A stretch of DNA of 64,000 bases from Cladopsammia gracilis. Its lineage: Eukaryota; Cnidaria; Anthozoa; Scleractinia; Dendrophylliidae. The notes under the pieces are model-generated. The model did no database searches and had not been told where the DNA came from. It saw only the letters and a program-made list of their open reading frames with translations. Position 1 is the first letter of the stretch; every line of letters begins with the position of its first letter. Below, piece after piece: positions 1 to 12,881 of the stretch. The position numbers were made by a program, and so were the translations under genes. The stretch covers positions 186,001 through 250,000 of the forward strand of contig JAJGOT010000437.1 in assembly GCA_022457155.1 (NCBI GenBank), given 5' to 3'.

Positions 1-2104
1 ACGTTCGTATGTGAACATATCAAAGTATCTAGTCGAAGTTAGTGCTGCAATTTGTAGAGAAGCCTTATTGTACCCAGGAAAAAAATATAGCAGCGGATAT
101 GTTTGCTGTATGCACAATTTGCTCACTAAGAAAACCACATTTCTTTTTGTTTCCATGTGATCATCAAGTGGAACTTTCCCACATCATGACCATTGTCACT
201 GATAACAAACAAACAAACAAACAGACATTACTCAACAAAGAATTTCCCATCTTAATTCGTTTGGCTTCGCTGTAAAGCTTTCCGCCCTTCTAACTCTTTT
301 GGCGCATGGTTCTCCACGGTCAGGAGCCTATCGTATATCGAGGCTAATACTTGCGATCGCCAAACTGCCAGGATTCTCTAAACTGCTTCGTGAAAAAAAT
401 CGTAAGAGTCCAGAGGTAGAAATTTTGTGTCTCCCTTTCAAATCCCATGTCAAGCTTTCATTCGTTGTTCTCAGGGTCGTTAAGAAATAGTTTAATTTTC
501 AGTAGAGAATCTTTTCTTCATATATTAGTCCAAAAACGTTTGTTGCTATTTGCTGTTATTTGCTATTGGGTAAATTCAAACACTGTGTTAAATAATTAAA
601 ATGGCTATTTATTTTTAAACAGATCACGAATTGAGAACTTACCTTCAATCCTGTTTCGATTCACTTCCACAATACAATGCAGAACGCTTGTATCCTTTCA
701 CATGAACTATGAACTTTTCTACGTGTACAGTTATTAATATGTAAAAAAGGATTTTCAGTGGAGAACGTAGCAAATTGACAGCCGACTTGTTAAACTGAGA
801 AACAGATGAAAGCTTTTACGTGTTGGTTTTCGATGACAGTGTCCGCGAAATAGTGCCGAGAAAAAATGACATTTCTAAAATGAATTTTTTAAATGCGCTA
901 ACACGCAAAAGAAACACTGTGACAAGTTTCAAGTAGCCAAAATAAAGAGAACACAAACCATGAAATACAGCGTTAGGAAATTGGTTTGGAGAATATGTTT
1001 AGAAAAGTTTTATTGTGTGTCTTTGCTGTCTTCAAAGCAACGCAAGGTACGGCTTCATTGACGTACAAGACGTATTTTGTAATACAAACGACTTTAAAAG
1101 CCGTCCTCGGAAATAAATCCTCCAATCATCTAAGCATTTTCTTTTTTATGCAAAACATTTTAATTAAAAAATGATAAAACGGTTTTTTTATGAAGCCGGT
1201 AAAGCAGAAACTCCAAGAATATATGAATCGTAAAAATCTACAAATTTTGATAAAACATTTGGTCATTTCGAGTCTCGGTTTCCAAAAAAAGCAACGGTTT
1301 AAAAAGGATAAAATAATGGAATAAACAGACTTCACGGAGCAGTAGGTAATGCTTTATGATTCGAGTTACCGCTGCCTGTGCGTATTCTTTTCACATTCGC
1401 CATATATTTATTTCTAATTCTCCACTTTGTTTCATAAGGATCCATAGGCTGTGTTTGGATCATAGCGAAGGGAGCAAAATCGATCTGGTGTTTAGAAAAC
1501 GAAATCTGGATTGGAATTTTTCTAAAGAAACAATTCCTTGGCCGTTGTTAAGTAAAGTAAGTAAAAAATAAAAATGTCTGGTGTCGCTCGCTTTCGTTAT
1601 CCCTTATGTATTCGACTGAAATAATAACTATATTGTCGCCTAAGAGATGCATACATGTTCTATTGCAATTTTACTTAAAGCACATTGTCGTTCAATACCA
1701 ATTAAGAACTTTATTCAAAACATGTTAGAAAATGACATGAGGCTGATCGCGTGATTGGATGCTTTTGACGCCTCTCAAAAGAACGCAAGCCATATTGATC
1801 GACCAGTAGGGTAAATTTGCTTTATCATTTTTAGGAGAATAAGCATGCTGTAAAATCCTTTCAAGAAGTCTTCTTACGTTTCTTCGTAATGGGTTTAGTA
1901 GGGTTGGGAGATAGGGATTATAACTGGAATGAAATAAAGTTTACAAAACACGATAACAGGAGCTACTTAAAATTACATATTAAACTCTACACAGAAATTA
2001 TTTGCCCGTTCTAATGTATACACAATCTTTGTAAGGCGCCAAACTGGCTAGCAGCAACTGATGTTATTATGAATTGCTGTTCATGTCACTAGAAGGTGGA
2101 AGCC
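1..2104. repeat. Tandem repeat unit 1 (about 2.1 kb)
   Basis: The start of the window matches the sequence from 2105 onward in the same orientation, and similarity continues to about 1980 (unit 1) and 4015 (unit 2). The last 120 bases (1981-2104) are not shared. Small indels separate the copies. Short open frames at 299-490 and 1356-1571 recur in unit 2 but are shifted or broken by indels, so I read the unit as non-coding repeat rather than a gene. No terminal inverted repeats or target duplications were seen. The left end lies outside the window. Confidence 0.8.
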
Positions 2105-4015
2105 ACGTTCGTATGTGAACATATTAAAGTATCTAGTCGAAGTTAGTGCTGGAATTTGTGGTCTGTGAATTACATAGAGTAGCCTAATTGTACCCAGGAA
2201 AAAAATATAGCAGCGGATATGTTTGCTGTATGCACAATTTGCTCACTAACAAAACCACATTTCTTTTTGTTTTCATGTGATCATCACGTGGAACTTTCCC
2301 ACATCATGACCATTGTCACTGATAACAAACAAACAAACAAACATTAATCAACAAAGAATTTCCCATCTTATTTCGTTGGGCTTCGCTGTAAAGCTTTCCG
2401 CCCTTCTAACTCTTTTGGCGCATGGTTCTCCAGGGTCAGGAGCCTATCGTATATCGAGGCTAATACTTGCCATCGCCAAACTGCCAGGATTCTCTAAACT
2501 GCTTCGTGAAAAAAAATCGTAAGAGTCCAGAGGTAGAAATTTTGTGTCTCCTTTTCAAATCCCATGTCAAGCTTTCATTCGTTGTTCTCATGGTCGTTAA
2601 GAAATAGTTTAATTTTCAGTAGAGAATATTTTCTTCATATATTAGTCCAAAAACGTTTGTTGCTATTTGCTATTATTTGGTATTGGGTAAGTTCAAACAC
2701 TGTGTAAAATAATTAAAATGGCTATTTTAAACAGATCACGAATTGACAACTTACCTTCAATCCTGTTTCGATTCACTTCCACAATACAATGCAGAACGCT
2801 GGTATCCTTTCCCATGAACTATGAACATTTCTACGTGTACAGTTATTAATATGTACAAAGGTGTTTCAGTGGAGCACGTATCAAATTGACAGCCGACTGT
2901 TGAACTGAGAAACAGCTGAAAGCTTTTACGTGTTGCTTTTCGATGACAAATTATCCGCCAAATAGTGCCGAGAAAATGACATTTCTAAAATGATATTTTT
3001 AAATGCGCTAACACGCAAAATAAACACTGTGACAAGTCTCAAGCAGCCAAAGGAAAGAGAACACATACCATGAAATACAGCGTTAGGAAATTGGTTTGGA
3101 GAATATGTTTAGAAAAGTTTCATTGTGTGTCTTTGCTGTCTTCAAAGCAAAGCAAGGTACGGCTTCATTGACGTAGAAGACGTATTTTGTAATACAAACG
3201 ACTTTAAAAGCCGTCCTTGGAAATAAATGCTCCAATCATCTAAGCAGTTTCTTTTTTATGCAAAACATTTTTATTAAAAAAAAAAATGATAAAACGATTT
3301 TTCTTATGAAGCCATTAAAGGAAAGATTTCAAGAATATTTTCGTAAAAATCTACAAACTTTTGATCAAACATTTGGTCATTTCGAGTCTTCGTTTCCCAC
3401 TGAGCAGTTCGTATTGCTTTATGATTCGAGTTACCGCTGCCTGTGCGTATTCTTTACACATACGCCGTATATTTATTTCTAATTCTCCATTGTGTTTCAT
3501 AAGGATTCATAGTCTGTTTTTGGATCACAGCGAAGAGAGCAAAATGGATCTGGTGTTTAGAAAACGAAATCTGGATTTGGATTTTTCTGAAGAAACAATT
3601 CCTTGCCGTTGTTAAAGTAAAGTAAGTAAAAAATAAAAAAAATGCCGGGTGGCGCTCGCTTTAGTTATCCCTTATGGATTCGACTGAAATAATAACTATA
3701 TTGTCGCCTAAGAGATGTGTACGTGTTGTACATTGTCGTTCAATAGTTATTAAGACCTTTACTCAAATCATGTGATTTGAGACTGATCACGTGATTGGAT
3801 GCTTTTGACGCCTCTCAAAAGGACGCAACCCATATTGATCGACCAGTAAGGTAAATTCGCTCTATCATTTTTAAGTGAATAAGCATGCGGTAAAATCCTA
3901 TCAAGAAGTATCCTTGCGTTTTTTCGTATTGGGTTTAGTAGGGTTGGGAGATGGCTTTAAAACTGGAATGAAATAAGATATACAAAAATCGATAGCAGGA
4001 ACTACTTAAAATTAC
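2105..4015. repeat. Tandem repeat unit 2 (about 1.9 kb)
   Basis: Direct copy of unit 1, beginning with the same 'acgttcgtatgtgaacatat' start. It carries the same short frames at 2313-2522 and 3361-3615 with scattered substitutions and indels, including a longer A-run near 3277. Head-to-tail placement suggests local tandem duplication. No gene is supported. Confidence 0.8.
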
Positions 4016-4204
4016 ACAGCATTAAAGAAAACAAATTGTCGCACTTTTAGCATTTTGCGGAAAGAACCATCCGGCAAAATAACGTGATTTCTTTACAGAC
4101 AAATTTCGCGTTGCGTCAAGACTAGTTAACTCGAATAACGCATAAAGCTTGCGTTATGTAAAGCACATTTCTAAAAGAGCTTAAATGATTAATATAAAAA
4201 TGAA

Positions 4205-4505
4205 TTACATTTAGTCTTTGCTATTTACAGAAATACCGCATGAAGTGATATATTTATGTCTCATTTCTCAACAAATAATTCCCCATCTTTTTTCGTTGGG
4301 CTTCGCTGTAAAGCTTTCCGCCCTTCTAACACTCTTGGCGCAAGGTTCTCCACGGTCAGGAACCTATCGTATGTCGAGGCTAATACTTACCATCGCCAAA
4401 CCGCCAGGATTCTCTAAACTGCTTCTTGAAAAAAAAATCGTATTTAAAAGGGAAATGTGACAATGAGTCGAGAGATCGTTGTTCTCAGAGTCCTTAAGAA
4501 ATAGT
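4205..4505. repeat. Partial third tandem unit
   Basis: Bases from about 4265 to 4440 match unit positions of about 235-410. After an internal deletion, 4480-4505 matches the unit sequence around 465-490. The frame LGFAVKLSALLTLLA found in unit 2 and, nearly, in unit 1 is kept here. The rest of the unit is missing, so this is a truncated edge of the array. Confidence 0.65.
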
Positions 4506-5239
4506 AGAGACCTTAAGATTGGGGGTTTCCCTTAAACCGCAAACCCCAAACGTCGGCCACGAGTTCACCGTGTGAGCATAATATGGGCTTAAGATTGAGA
4601 GTTACTTTTCATCTATGCCTATTACCGGAGCCATCTCGGAAACAAAGTACGTATTCATGGATATACATTCACATGCTATATTAGCTGAGAAACCGTCTTC
4701 AAAAATAAGTTTCTATGAAAATAATTCGATAATTAATAAGCGGAATAAAAAGTAGTATTTCCTCTCAAAAGTGGGATTGTGATGTTTTAGTGTGCAAAAA
4801 CCCTTGCGGTAAATCACTTACCTCTAGAGCGTGGTCTAGCCGTACAAACGTGAACCTCACACCGCAAACCTGGCGGCAAGGCACTGGTTACGTGACTTCT
4901 TGACGTTCGCGGTTCGCGAAGATTGAACTCGTGAGCAGCACGTCTGCGAACTCTTAGAGTTGTAAAACGATTTAATAATTATTTTCTCCTACGCGTTTCG
5001 TGTGACTGACGCACACTTCGTCAGGGAGTTTTACAATTCAACATAAGTGGCCTGTATATATACCTACATAAGAAATAAATTTTAGATTACATAAAACCGC
5101 ACCTAATAGAGCGGATTTGCGTGTAGGAAACAGTCGAGGGTGCGCAAGGCGCAACATATTTCGTGCGTGACATAACTATTTGGGGCTCACAGTTTTAGCT
5201 AGTTCAATCTTAAAAAAATAATAATAATAAATAAAAAAA
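4506..5239. other. Non-coding stretch
   Basis: No long open frame or splice-compatible exon set was seen. The only structured feature is the hammerhead-like motif annotated separately inside this stretch. Confidence 0.5.
4957..5042 (-). ncRNA. Hammerhead-ribozyme-like motif
   Basis: Read on the minus strand, this has CTGACGA, a stem GTGTG/CACAC, then GAAAC. Next come a two-base loop and GTA at the position of a cleavage triplet. The flanks pair: CTCC before the core with GGAG after it, and farther out TTGTAAAA with TTTTACAA across an internal loop. This matches a type I hammerhead with a minimal stem III, the class known from Penelope-like elements and retrozymes. One extra A between the core and stem II deviates from the consensus, so activity is uncertain. 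No Penelope-like reverse transcriptase is present nearby. Confidence 0.4.
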
Positions 5240-6880
5240 CTCCAGTTTCCAGATTTTAAAGCCCCTTTTAGCTCAAAATCACTGAGATTTAAATTATTAC
5301 AATATTACAATATTAACAACAACTACAGTATTGTGAACATTAATTAGCGAAACAAAAGGCAGAAATAATATTGCTTGTCTAGGATGAGAACAATTCAGTT
5401 AGCGGCTTAAGTAATGATCCGCAGAAGAAGGATAGTGCTGAACTGCAATGCACGATAAAATGTCAACTATTTTCATTGTTAAAACTAGTGATCGCATTGT
5501 CCTAGACTCAAAAAACCGCTAAAAAGTTAAGGTTCAAGGTGCCGAGAGTCTATTTTTTTTTTAAGGTTTCAAGTATTTTGAGACCCAATCGCACAACATG
5601 CATTTTTTTAAAAGATATATATTGTATTTGGGGAACTTCATCAAAGAAGCAAAATTAGTAGCTATTGTCTTCTGCTATTCTGATTGTTTAGCTCGAACAT
5701 TTCGTAAAATATATTTGACACAAATGGATTTTCTGTATTTTTATAATGAAATATAATCATGAGCCATCAGCCCCTCCTCTTTTCTTAAAATCAAAGATAC
5801 TCTATGTGGGAAAGAGCCAATGCCGCAGAACAATGAAGTTTACTATAGTTCTTATGTGAAGCATTACTTAAATAAATGTTTTTAAGATATTGCAACAAAA
5901 ACAATCATGAAACAAAAATATAAAGATCATAAACATTGTCAAATGAAATCTGAGGAAGTTTGTTCTAAGTATTTTGAAAAAATAAATTCCAACGTTTTCA
6001 CATAAAAATGGATAAAAAAATTTCAAGCAAAAATATATACAAAAGGTTATTGGCAGTCTCTTCATTACTATACCTAAATACCAAGAAGCTGTTCTCTGGA
6101 CATAATATGAGACAGGATTCAAGCCAGGTCTGATCGAGTCAGGACCTAGGTTAGGATGCGACCGAGGACTCCAGTGAGGGTTAGACGCAGAGTTAGGGTT
6201 AGGGCTATAGCTTGAATCCTGACTTGAATCCTGCCATTCATGACGGTTTGTCTCGTCTTTCAATAAACAAAATTATCACAAACACTTCACTTCGACTTGG
6301 TCTCAGATAGACCTAAGTGGCCATAAGTCTTCAGTTTGCAGATTTTAAAGCGTTTTAGCTCAAAATCACTGAGATTTAAATTATTACAATAACAACAACA
6401 ACAACAACATTATTTAAATAATATGAATGCTAAATTGTATTATGAACATTAATTAGCCAAACAAGAGGCAGAAACGATATTGCTTAATATATCTAGAATT
6501 AGAGCAATTCAGTTAGCTGCTTAAATGTTTTTAAGATATTGCCATAAAAACAATCATCAAACAAAAATATAAAGATCATAAACACTGCCAAATAATATTT
6601 GAGGAAGTTTGTTCTGAGTACTTTGGAAAAAAATCCATCTTTTTTTTACTTAAAAATGGATACCTGATCTGAATCAAACTAACAACAACAACTACATTAT
6701 TTAAATGATATGAATGCTAAATTGTATTATGAACATTAATTAGTCAAACAAGAGGCAGAAACAATATTGCTTATCTAGAATTAGAGCAATTTAGGTAGCT
6801 TCTTAAATGTTTTAAAGATATTGCAATAAAAACAATCATCAAACAAAAATATAAAGATCATAAAAACTGCCAAGTAATAG
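5240..6880. repeat. Cluster of diverged short direct repeats
   Basis: A block with 'ctcaaaatcactgagattta' and an AACATTAATTAG segment occurs near 5250-5410 and 6340-6530, and in part near 6680-6800. A second block with 'aacaatcat' and 'tataaagatcataaa' occurs near 5874-5990, 6521-6620 and 6803-6870. AAC trinucleotide runs differ in length between copies. No coding signal is convincing; the minus-strand open frame at 5868-6263 crosses repeat copies and is rejected. Confidence 0.6.
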
Positions 6881-8027
6881 GAACTCAAAAAACCCCAGGC
6901 TGAATAGGGTTAAAAATGGATACCAGATCTGAATCAAACTATCAAACTAAGATACATTTTTCATGACTTATTTAGAAAAGAAAGGTATTAGTTAATTAAA
7001 AATAAGTTATCGATTTCAGATATCACATAAGTAGTAATCTTAGTAAATTTATCTGCTACTGTTGTGTGCAGTTGAACAGTCAATTTTGGCTGGAAAGCTT
7101 GGCAAACGACATTCCTGTCGAACGACATCCAAACTGTTTACTAGTCCTTTTCAGGCACCCAGACAATTTGTTGTTCTCTTGTCTTAGTCTATTAGAATAC
7201 TACAATACCATATTTGATGCCGTAAGCAAGAGTCCTTCTCAATAACACATCTTTACCATTTTAAGTAAGCTTAAATCTTAATTGCATTTGTATGCAGTTG
7301 CAATTTTGCTTTTGGATAAGCTTTTATCTTTTCAAGCCTACTTGCTCAACATAAAAGTGATAAACAAGAATTGGGTTTAACTCCAAAATACTTTTCAAAT
7401 TATTCTGATCTTAGAGATCCAAAACAGCTCTCACGGTAGTTATAATACCCTGAAGGTGAAGGAATGCCTGCACCATTATATCAGTATTGTGGGTTTGCAC
7501 ATGACGTCATAAAAAAAAAAAGATCTAAACTATACATCCTACAAAGCTACAAAGCCAATGTTACAATCCCTCAGAAAACGTTTCGGGTTTTAACGATGTT
7601 TTGCTTCCAAATTTTAAATATTTTAAATGTGTCACGCAATTAATATTTTGTCATGCTATTTCAGATAACCCGTGAAAATAAACAAAATTAAAGCCGTTGA
7701 AAGTCATTTTTGCATAATAGTTGCTTATAAGACGATTTAATGGAACTTAAAGTGCATTCAATATTTTGTGATGAGATTTTGGGTGTAGTTTTGGCCGCCA
7801 TATTGGTGCTCCTAACTGGGGCACCAAGATGGCCGTACATACGTTTCTCAACCAAAAATTATGATACTCGTTTGCCTATAACTCTTAAACGAAATATTTT
7901 TGCGCTTTTAAAATTTCGCCCAGATGTGTAGTTTTAAACGCTCTGCAATGCTATAAACATTTTATAATCTAAATCTGCTTTTTAATGCTTCTGAATTTTG
8001 ATATGACTTTAGTGAAAACACTTAATT
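6881..8027. other. Non-coding stretch before the left arm
   Basis: No gene is seen. A short imperfect inverted repeat (ggccgccatattggtgc / gcaccaagatggcc) lies at 7792-7836. The inverted duplication cannot be followed to the left of 8028 because its partner position is the last base of the window. Confidence 0.5.
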
Positions 8028-9805
8028 GACTGCTGATCAGCAGTGTTTCTTTTTTTTTTTATGCTGTTGCTCATATTAAATGTTGATGATATCATAAGCC
8101 ACAACTTCAACCTTTCAGCAACACTTTGTCTATGAAATATAAGTAAAGCTATATATTAAGAGCGGCTGTCTATAAATATCGAGAACTCGCCGTCAAAACT
8201 GAATTTTCGAATTTCTTCATATTTCGTCAGGAGAAACCCTTTGGTGAATTACATTCAAACTTTCCAAAGACGTTTCGTTTTCGAGAAATCCCTCAAAAAC
8301 TAAAATGCCGTGTTCAGGTCGCAGCCGCCATAAAATTTAGTCGAGATTTGCTGTATCTTTAAATCGCTCGGGAAGAAAGACGCCTTAAAGGTATGAAAAT
8401 GATTCTTTGCAGTTAAGTAGAGCAATCCTTTGAGAGCGTAGAAATGTAAAAATATTGGAACAAGATACAATTTTACAAGTCTTTTAAATAGCCCGAACAT
8501 TCCTACTTTCAGCACTTTGGTAAACACTTGAAAATGAGGAAATTTCTCTGGCATAAATCGTGTCCTTTTACCTCGAATTTTACAATGAAAGTTACACTAG
8601 CAGAAAGCTATGTTACTGTACTGCTACATATCGAAAATCTAGCTTGAGTAATTGAAAAGCCACCCGTTGAGAGACGTAGACGCACAGCCGCAATCTTCAT
8701 GAATTTTCTTCAAAAGTTGAGAAAGTCAGTCACGCAAGCACAGGTAAACATCAAATAATTTAGTTTATTGCGTATACCCTTTCCTTGCTGTAACAAACAA
8801 AATTCCTTGTTCGGAAACAAAATCTAGTGATAAAAATCAATTCTCGAGTAGGTGACAACTGATCGCAAACGAATAGGTCAAGTGTCGTGCTGACCTTCTT
8901 CTCTTTGCGCCGATGTCAACAATATGAAAGGACTGAAACTATCTCTAGCGAAATTTGTTGCCCTACATAGTAGCTTCCTTATTACAAGCGATAATTTCAT
9001 AGATTATAAAATCACTTTTGGTAAGTGGAGTTGTACAAAGCAACCAAATTTCATAGCAACTGTGTCAACAACATGCCGGCTGTTTGAGTAGGTTTCTGAG
9101 TTACAACAGTAACTATCCGCGGCGCTGATAGGAAATCGAATTCCAGTTTGGCAAAAATTCGAGCAAAAGTATTGGTGTACGGTGTGTTGCCCAGTTTCCG
9201 GCCAAAAAAATTACGTCGAATATGTTCGTCGGAGATTTAAATTTTCGTCCACCGAAGCATTCCGAAAGAAAGACGAACATTTCCGCTATACGTTGGTGCT
9301 TTTTGCGCTCTTTTTGAACAAGAAACGGTCGAGGAAGGACGTGTTTCGTTGTGGTGAGTAAACGTTTGGCGATTAATTTTGGCTCGCTTCACTGCAGCAA
9401 AACTACCGTAGACAAACAAATAGTTTCACAGGAAATATCTCAAGGAGCTTCAGATTTTTTTGGGCAAATTTTAGATTAAAGATGAAAGTTATTAGGGAAT
9501 ATGTCATTATCAGCTAGAAAACGGCTGTTCCTGAAATGTTAGCACTCAAACTCTCAGCGAAGATTTCGGCCTGGTGTGCCAGTTTCCGGTCACTAAAAGA
9601 CACATTGCTCAAAACTTATTTCTTTTTAAATGAAAGAAGCGAATTTTCCCTGGTCGAGAAATTAAAGATACATGTATAAGTGTAACAAAGATTACGAATA
9701 AACAAAAGCTAATGCATGTATAGCGTGATTAAATGTACGTAAGTCACATGTATTTGTTTTAGGGCCTGTTTATATGGAGAAAAGTTGGCCCGTGTAGGAG
9801 GGTCA
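8028..9805. other. Non-coding outer part of the left arm
   Basis: This pairs with 63012-64000 plus 51940-52719 of the right arm. The uninterrupted target of the BEL insertion, containing actcc in reverse complement, lies near 9025. Short open frames (8300-8554, 9237-9419) have no recognisable domain. No gene is supported. Confidence 0.5.
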
Positions 9806-9827
9806 CCCCCCCCCCCCCCCCCCCCCC
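9806..9827 (+). repeat. Poly-C tract (22 C)
   Basis: An uninterrupted C homopolymer follows GGTCA. Its partner in the right arm is a 21-G run at 51918-51938. Its length is likely to vary in sequencing and in the population. Confidence 0.95.
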
Positions 9828-10149
9828 AACCCGGGACATTGAGGTCATACATATTTTGAATACTAAGTAATACGGTAGATGACAAAGCTTAATATTGAAA
9901 CTTACCTGATATTTATAACTAGGCAGTAATCACAGATTAATTACATGTAATTGTCTGACCATTTGATAAAATGAAATTGTTGAAAGGTTCTTCAAAGTCC
10001 TGTTATCTATGTCGTCACGAAGTGCTTGGTCTCGTTAAAGGGGAGGCGTTGCGTGACGACCCATAACAAAAATAAGTAAGCAGAAGTGAAAAATAAATTC
10101 TCATACAGGTCTTTTTTTGACAATTGTTTTGATACAGCGAGTCAATTGT

Positions 10150-11720
10150 TTTGATATTGGCTGATTGAATTGGCAAATCGGGGTTTTGGTGTATCTAAAG
10201 ATTCATTATTCAACGCGATCAAAATGTTCATTGAAAAAGACGGAAGGGCGACACCTTTTCGAGACAGTAAACCTGGGAACAAATGGTTTCGCTCTTTAGT
10301 TAAGCGAAAACCACAAGTGAAAACGTTTTACATGTGGTTTGTAAATTACTTTGTGCCAAATTTGCCTCCAGCAAGGCCTGTTGTCCTACCTATTGACGGT
10401 CATGATTCTCATCTTAATCTGGAGTTATTCCAATTGGCAGAGAAGAATGGAATATATCTTTACTTCTACAAAATGCGACTCATCTCGTCCAGCCCGCTGA
10501 TGTCGGTCTTTTCGGTCCAATGAAGAAGAGTTGGTACAAAGAAGTACGAAACTTTGCTCAAAGGAAGCCAAATACAGAAATCAATAAAAAGTACTTTTGT
10601 GTTCAAAGCATCGTGGGAAGAAGTTATGAGCCCCTTAATCCTAGTCAGCGCTTTTCGCAAATCGAGAATTTATCCTTTGGACCGAAACCAAATCTCGAAT
10701 GAACAACTGGTTTGTACTACGCCGTTCTCTTCCGAGACAGCTCTCCCGCCAGTGTCCACTAGTGGAAGCTCATCGGGTGCAGTTCAAGCCTTTGAAGCTC
10801 TAGAGGCAGCGTTAGCAACACCTTTTACTACGAAATACAGGCGAGAAATGGCAGAAAGCTATGATACATATTGAAGAAAGTCCAACCTTCTCTGCTTGGA
10901 AGAAACTGTACTGCTCATAAGTGAAGTCCAAACCAGAGGAAAATCAACAGCAACAGCAACGTCTTCAACAAGTGTAGCACCTACAACACCTCCAGCGCCT
11001 TCAACAAGTACAGCCTCTTCAGCACGTTCAGCGCCTTTAATAACTGTAGCGTCTTCGTCAGGTGTAGAGTCTTCGGCAAGTGTAGTGCCTTCAGCATAAC
11101 GTCTTCAACAAGTGTAGCGCCTTTAACAAGTGTAGCGCCTTCAACTAGTGCAGCGCCTTTAACAAGTGTAGCGCCTTTAACAAGTGCCGGACACAAGTGT
11201 AGCACCTTTAACACGTGCAGCCACTGCAGAAGGTGTACAACAAAGAACAAGTGCAGGGCCAAATTTAGGTCAGATCAACTCCTCCGCTACGGTACTTCGA
11301 AAGATTTTAACATGTCCCCCCTTAGAAGTTAATGGTCCTGCTCAACATAATAATGCTAAACGAAGAATCCCCAATTTTGTTAGCGGGCCAGAGTCGATGA
11401 AAATTCTCCTGGATGAAAAGCTGAAGAAAGCTAGGCAGCTGGCGGAAAAGGAAAAAATGTTCCAGGAAATGGAAAAGAAAAAGGAAGAGAGAGGTAAGGA
11501 ACTAGAAGAGAAATATTAAGAAAAGAGCAAAGGAAAAAGGAAATAGCTGACAGAAAGAAGAAAGATCAAGAAAAACCTGGAATTTAGAGAACGAGGAACT
11601 CGATGAAGAGCAAGGCTCGAGAAATAGGGGAAAGATATGGCGAGAGAGTTTGGCAAATGATCGCGAGGATGACGTCTGTAATATCTGAGTGTAATAGTAC
11701 CAACTGATGACATAAAACAA
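10150..11720 (+). pseudogene. Degenerate pogo/Tigger-like (DDE_1) transposase, left-arm copy
   Basis: A continuous frame at 10170-10523 encodes part of a DDE_1 domain, including the segment VVLPIDGHDSH around the second catalytic Asp. A frameshift follows, and the next frame (10520-10702) carries the family's typical VQPADVGLFGPMKK segment. Downstream frames hold a Ser/Thr/Ala/Pro-rich minisatellite tail and a Lys/Glu-rich coiled-coil end (11184-11519). The N-terminal DNA-binding domain and the third acidic residue were not found. The same frameshift is present in the right-arm copy, so inactivation came before the duplication. In this family the intact enzyme cuts and pastes DNA at TA sites; this copy cannot. 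Confidence 0.75.
10950..11215 (+). repeat. 18-bp minisatellite (Thr-Ser-Val-Ala-Pro type)
   Basis: Imperfect 18-base units of the form acaagtgtagcgcctttа-like (acaagtgtagcgccttta) are repeated, giving TSVAP(L/S) in one frame. They lie in the tail of the pogo-like relic and are mirrored at 50640-50950 in the right arm with a different number and order of variants. Confidence 0.8.
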
Positions 11721-12881
11721 CCCTTCGGTCCTTTGCGAGGGATGCCAATCGTGGATGCAAATAGACTGCGTGCCATTATTTCTAAGTTCAGTGTTCCTTC
11801 AAAGGTGTGAAACGCAAGTCAATTTGGATAAGTTTTTAATTGGAGATTGAAGAAAATTAATAAATTAGTACACATTTAATCGCTTTTTGAGAACACGCGG
11901 AAGTACCCTGTCTTTTTCCCAAGTCCAGACCGAAACGCATTAAATTTCTATTGAATTCTGCTACAAAAATGTTAGCATAGAAATATTAAAAAAAATACTT
12001 CGCGTTTTTGTCTTCCTTTTCCACAGCGACATTAAACTTTTCGTGATTTTGCGAAAATAAAACGCGCATTATGCAAATTAGGTTGTTGGACAATTCAGAG
12101 TGCTTTAAATATAGGCGCTTCTTTTATTTATATTTCACGATGTTTCGTCATAAATACAGTAGAGAACACACAAATAAACACATTGAATTGTTTAATGGCT
12201 ATAACTAGCTAATTATTAAGTCCCGATCTTCGGTTCCTTTGGGGAAAATGTGGTGAATATTATGCAAATTAGGTTGTCTTCAAAGTTAGTCCGGTGACAA
12301 GAAACATTTCTAACTTAGTTTGATTTTTCCTTTTAAAGATTTTAGAAAACACAGATATCGGTAATGACGTGTTGATCAAGCATAGCCAATGAGGGAAAGG
12401 CAGTTTGACAAGTAATCGAAATTGTCATTCTTTTCAGCCATCATTTCTCTCTTTGGTTTATATTTCTTTGCTATTTTTTTTTTAAAAAGCCTAATTATGT
12501 TGACAATAGCCACATCATAGTATTTGTCCCTAATACTGAAATGGGATTCTGAAGGGTCATCGATTGCTTCACTGCAATTTGAAAATAACTAACTGCTTTC
12601 ATCACTTCTCAAGACTTTTCCTTCCCATTTCAAGATAATAAAGCAAGCTTTAAGCAAGCTCCCGACCACAATCGTGAAATGACGATAAACCAGACGGGAC
12701 AGAGTCCCTTTAATCTTTAATACAAGTGTAATTCGAGAGTCACTTTATTTTTAGTTTAACTTTTCCTCATGTTTACTTACACAAGTTTAATGAGCGCGAT
12801 CACCGTCACTTATGTTGCTTTAACCACTATTTTAACTAATATCAGATTAATGTAAAGACACACGATTATCATAGTGCTTCA
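11721..12881. other. Non-coding stretch downstream of the left gene copy
   Basis: No gene is seen. The 19-base sequence attatgcaaattaggttgt occurs twice in direct orientation, at 12068 and 12259. On the minus strand, an AATAAA signal at 12749-12744 lies about 130 bases past the stop codon of the secreted-protein gene and could be its polyadenylation signal. The right arm repeats this stretch at about 49006-50125. Confidence 0.55.

Noticed and set aside
6170..6215. Telomere-like GGGTTAGGGTTAGGG string
   Set aside because: Only about two to three imperfect units; no array or subtelomeric context.
5868..6263. 131-codon minus-strand frame
   Set aside because: It runs through diverged short repeats and AT-rich sequence and has no domain or splice support.
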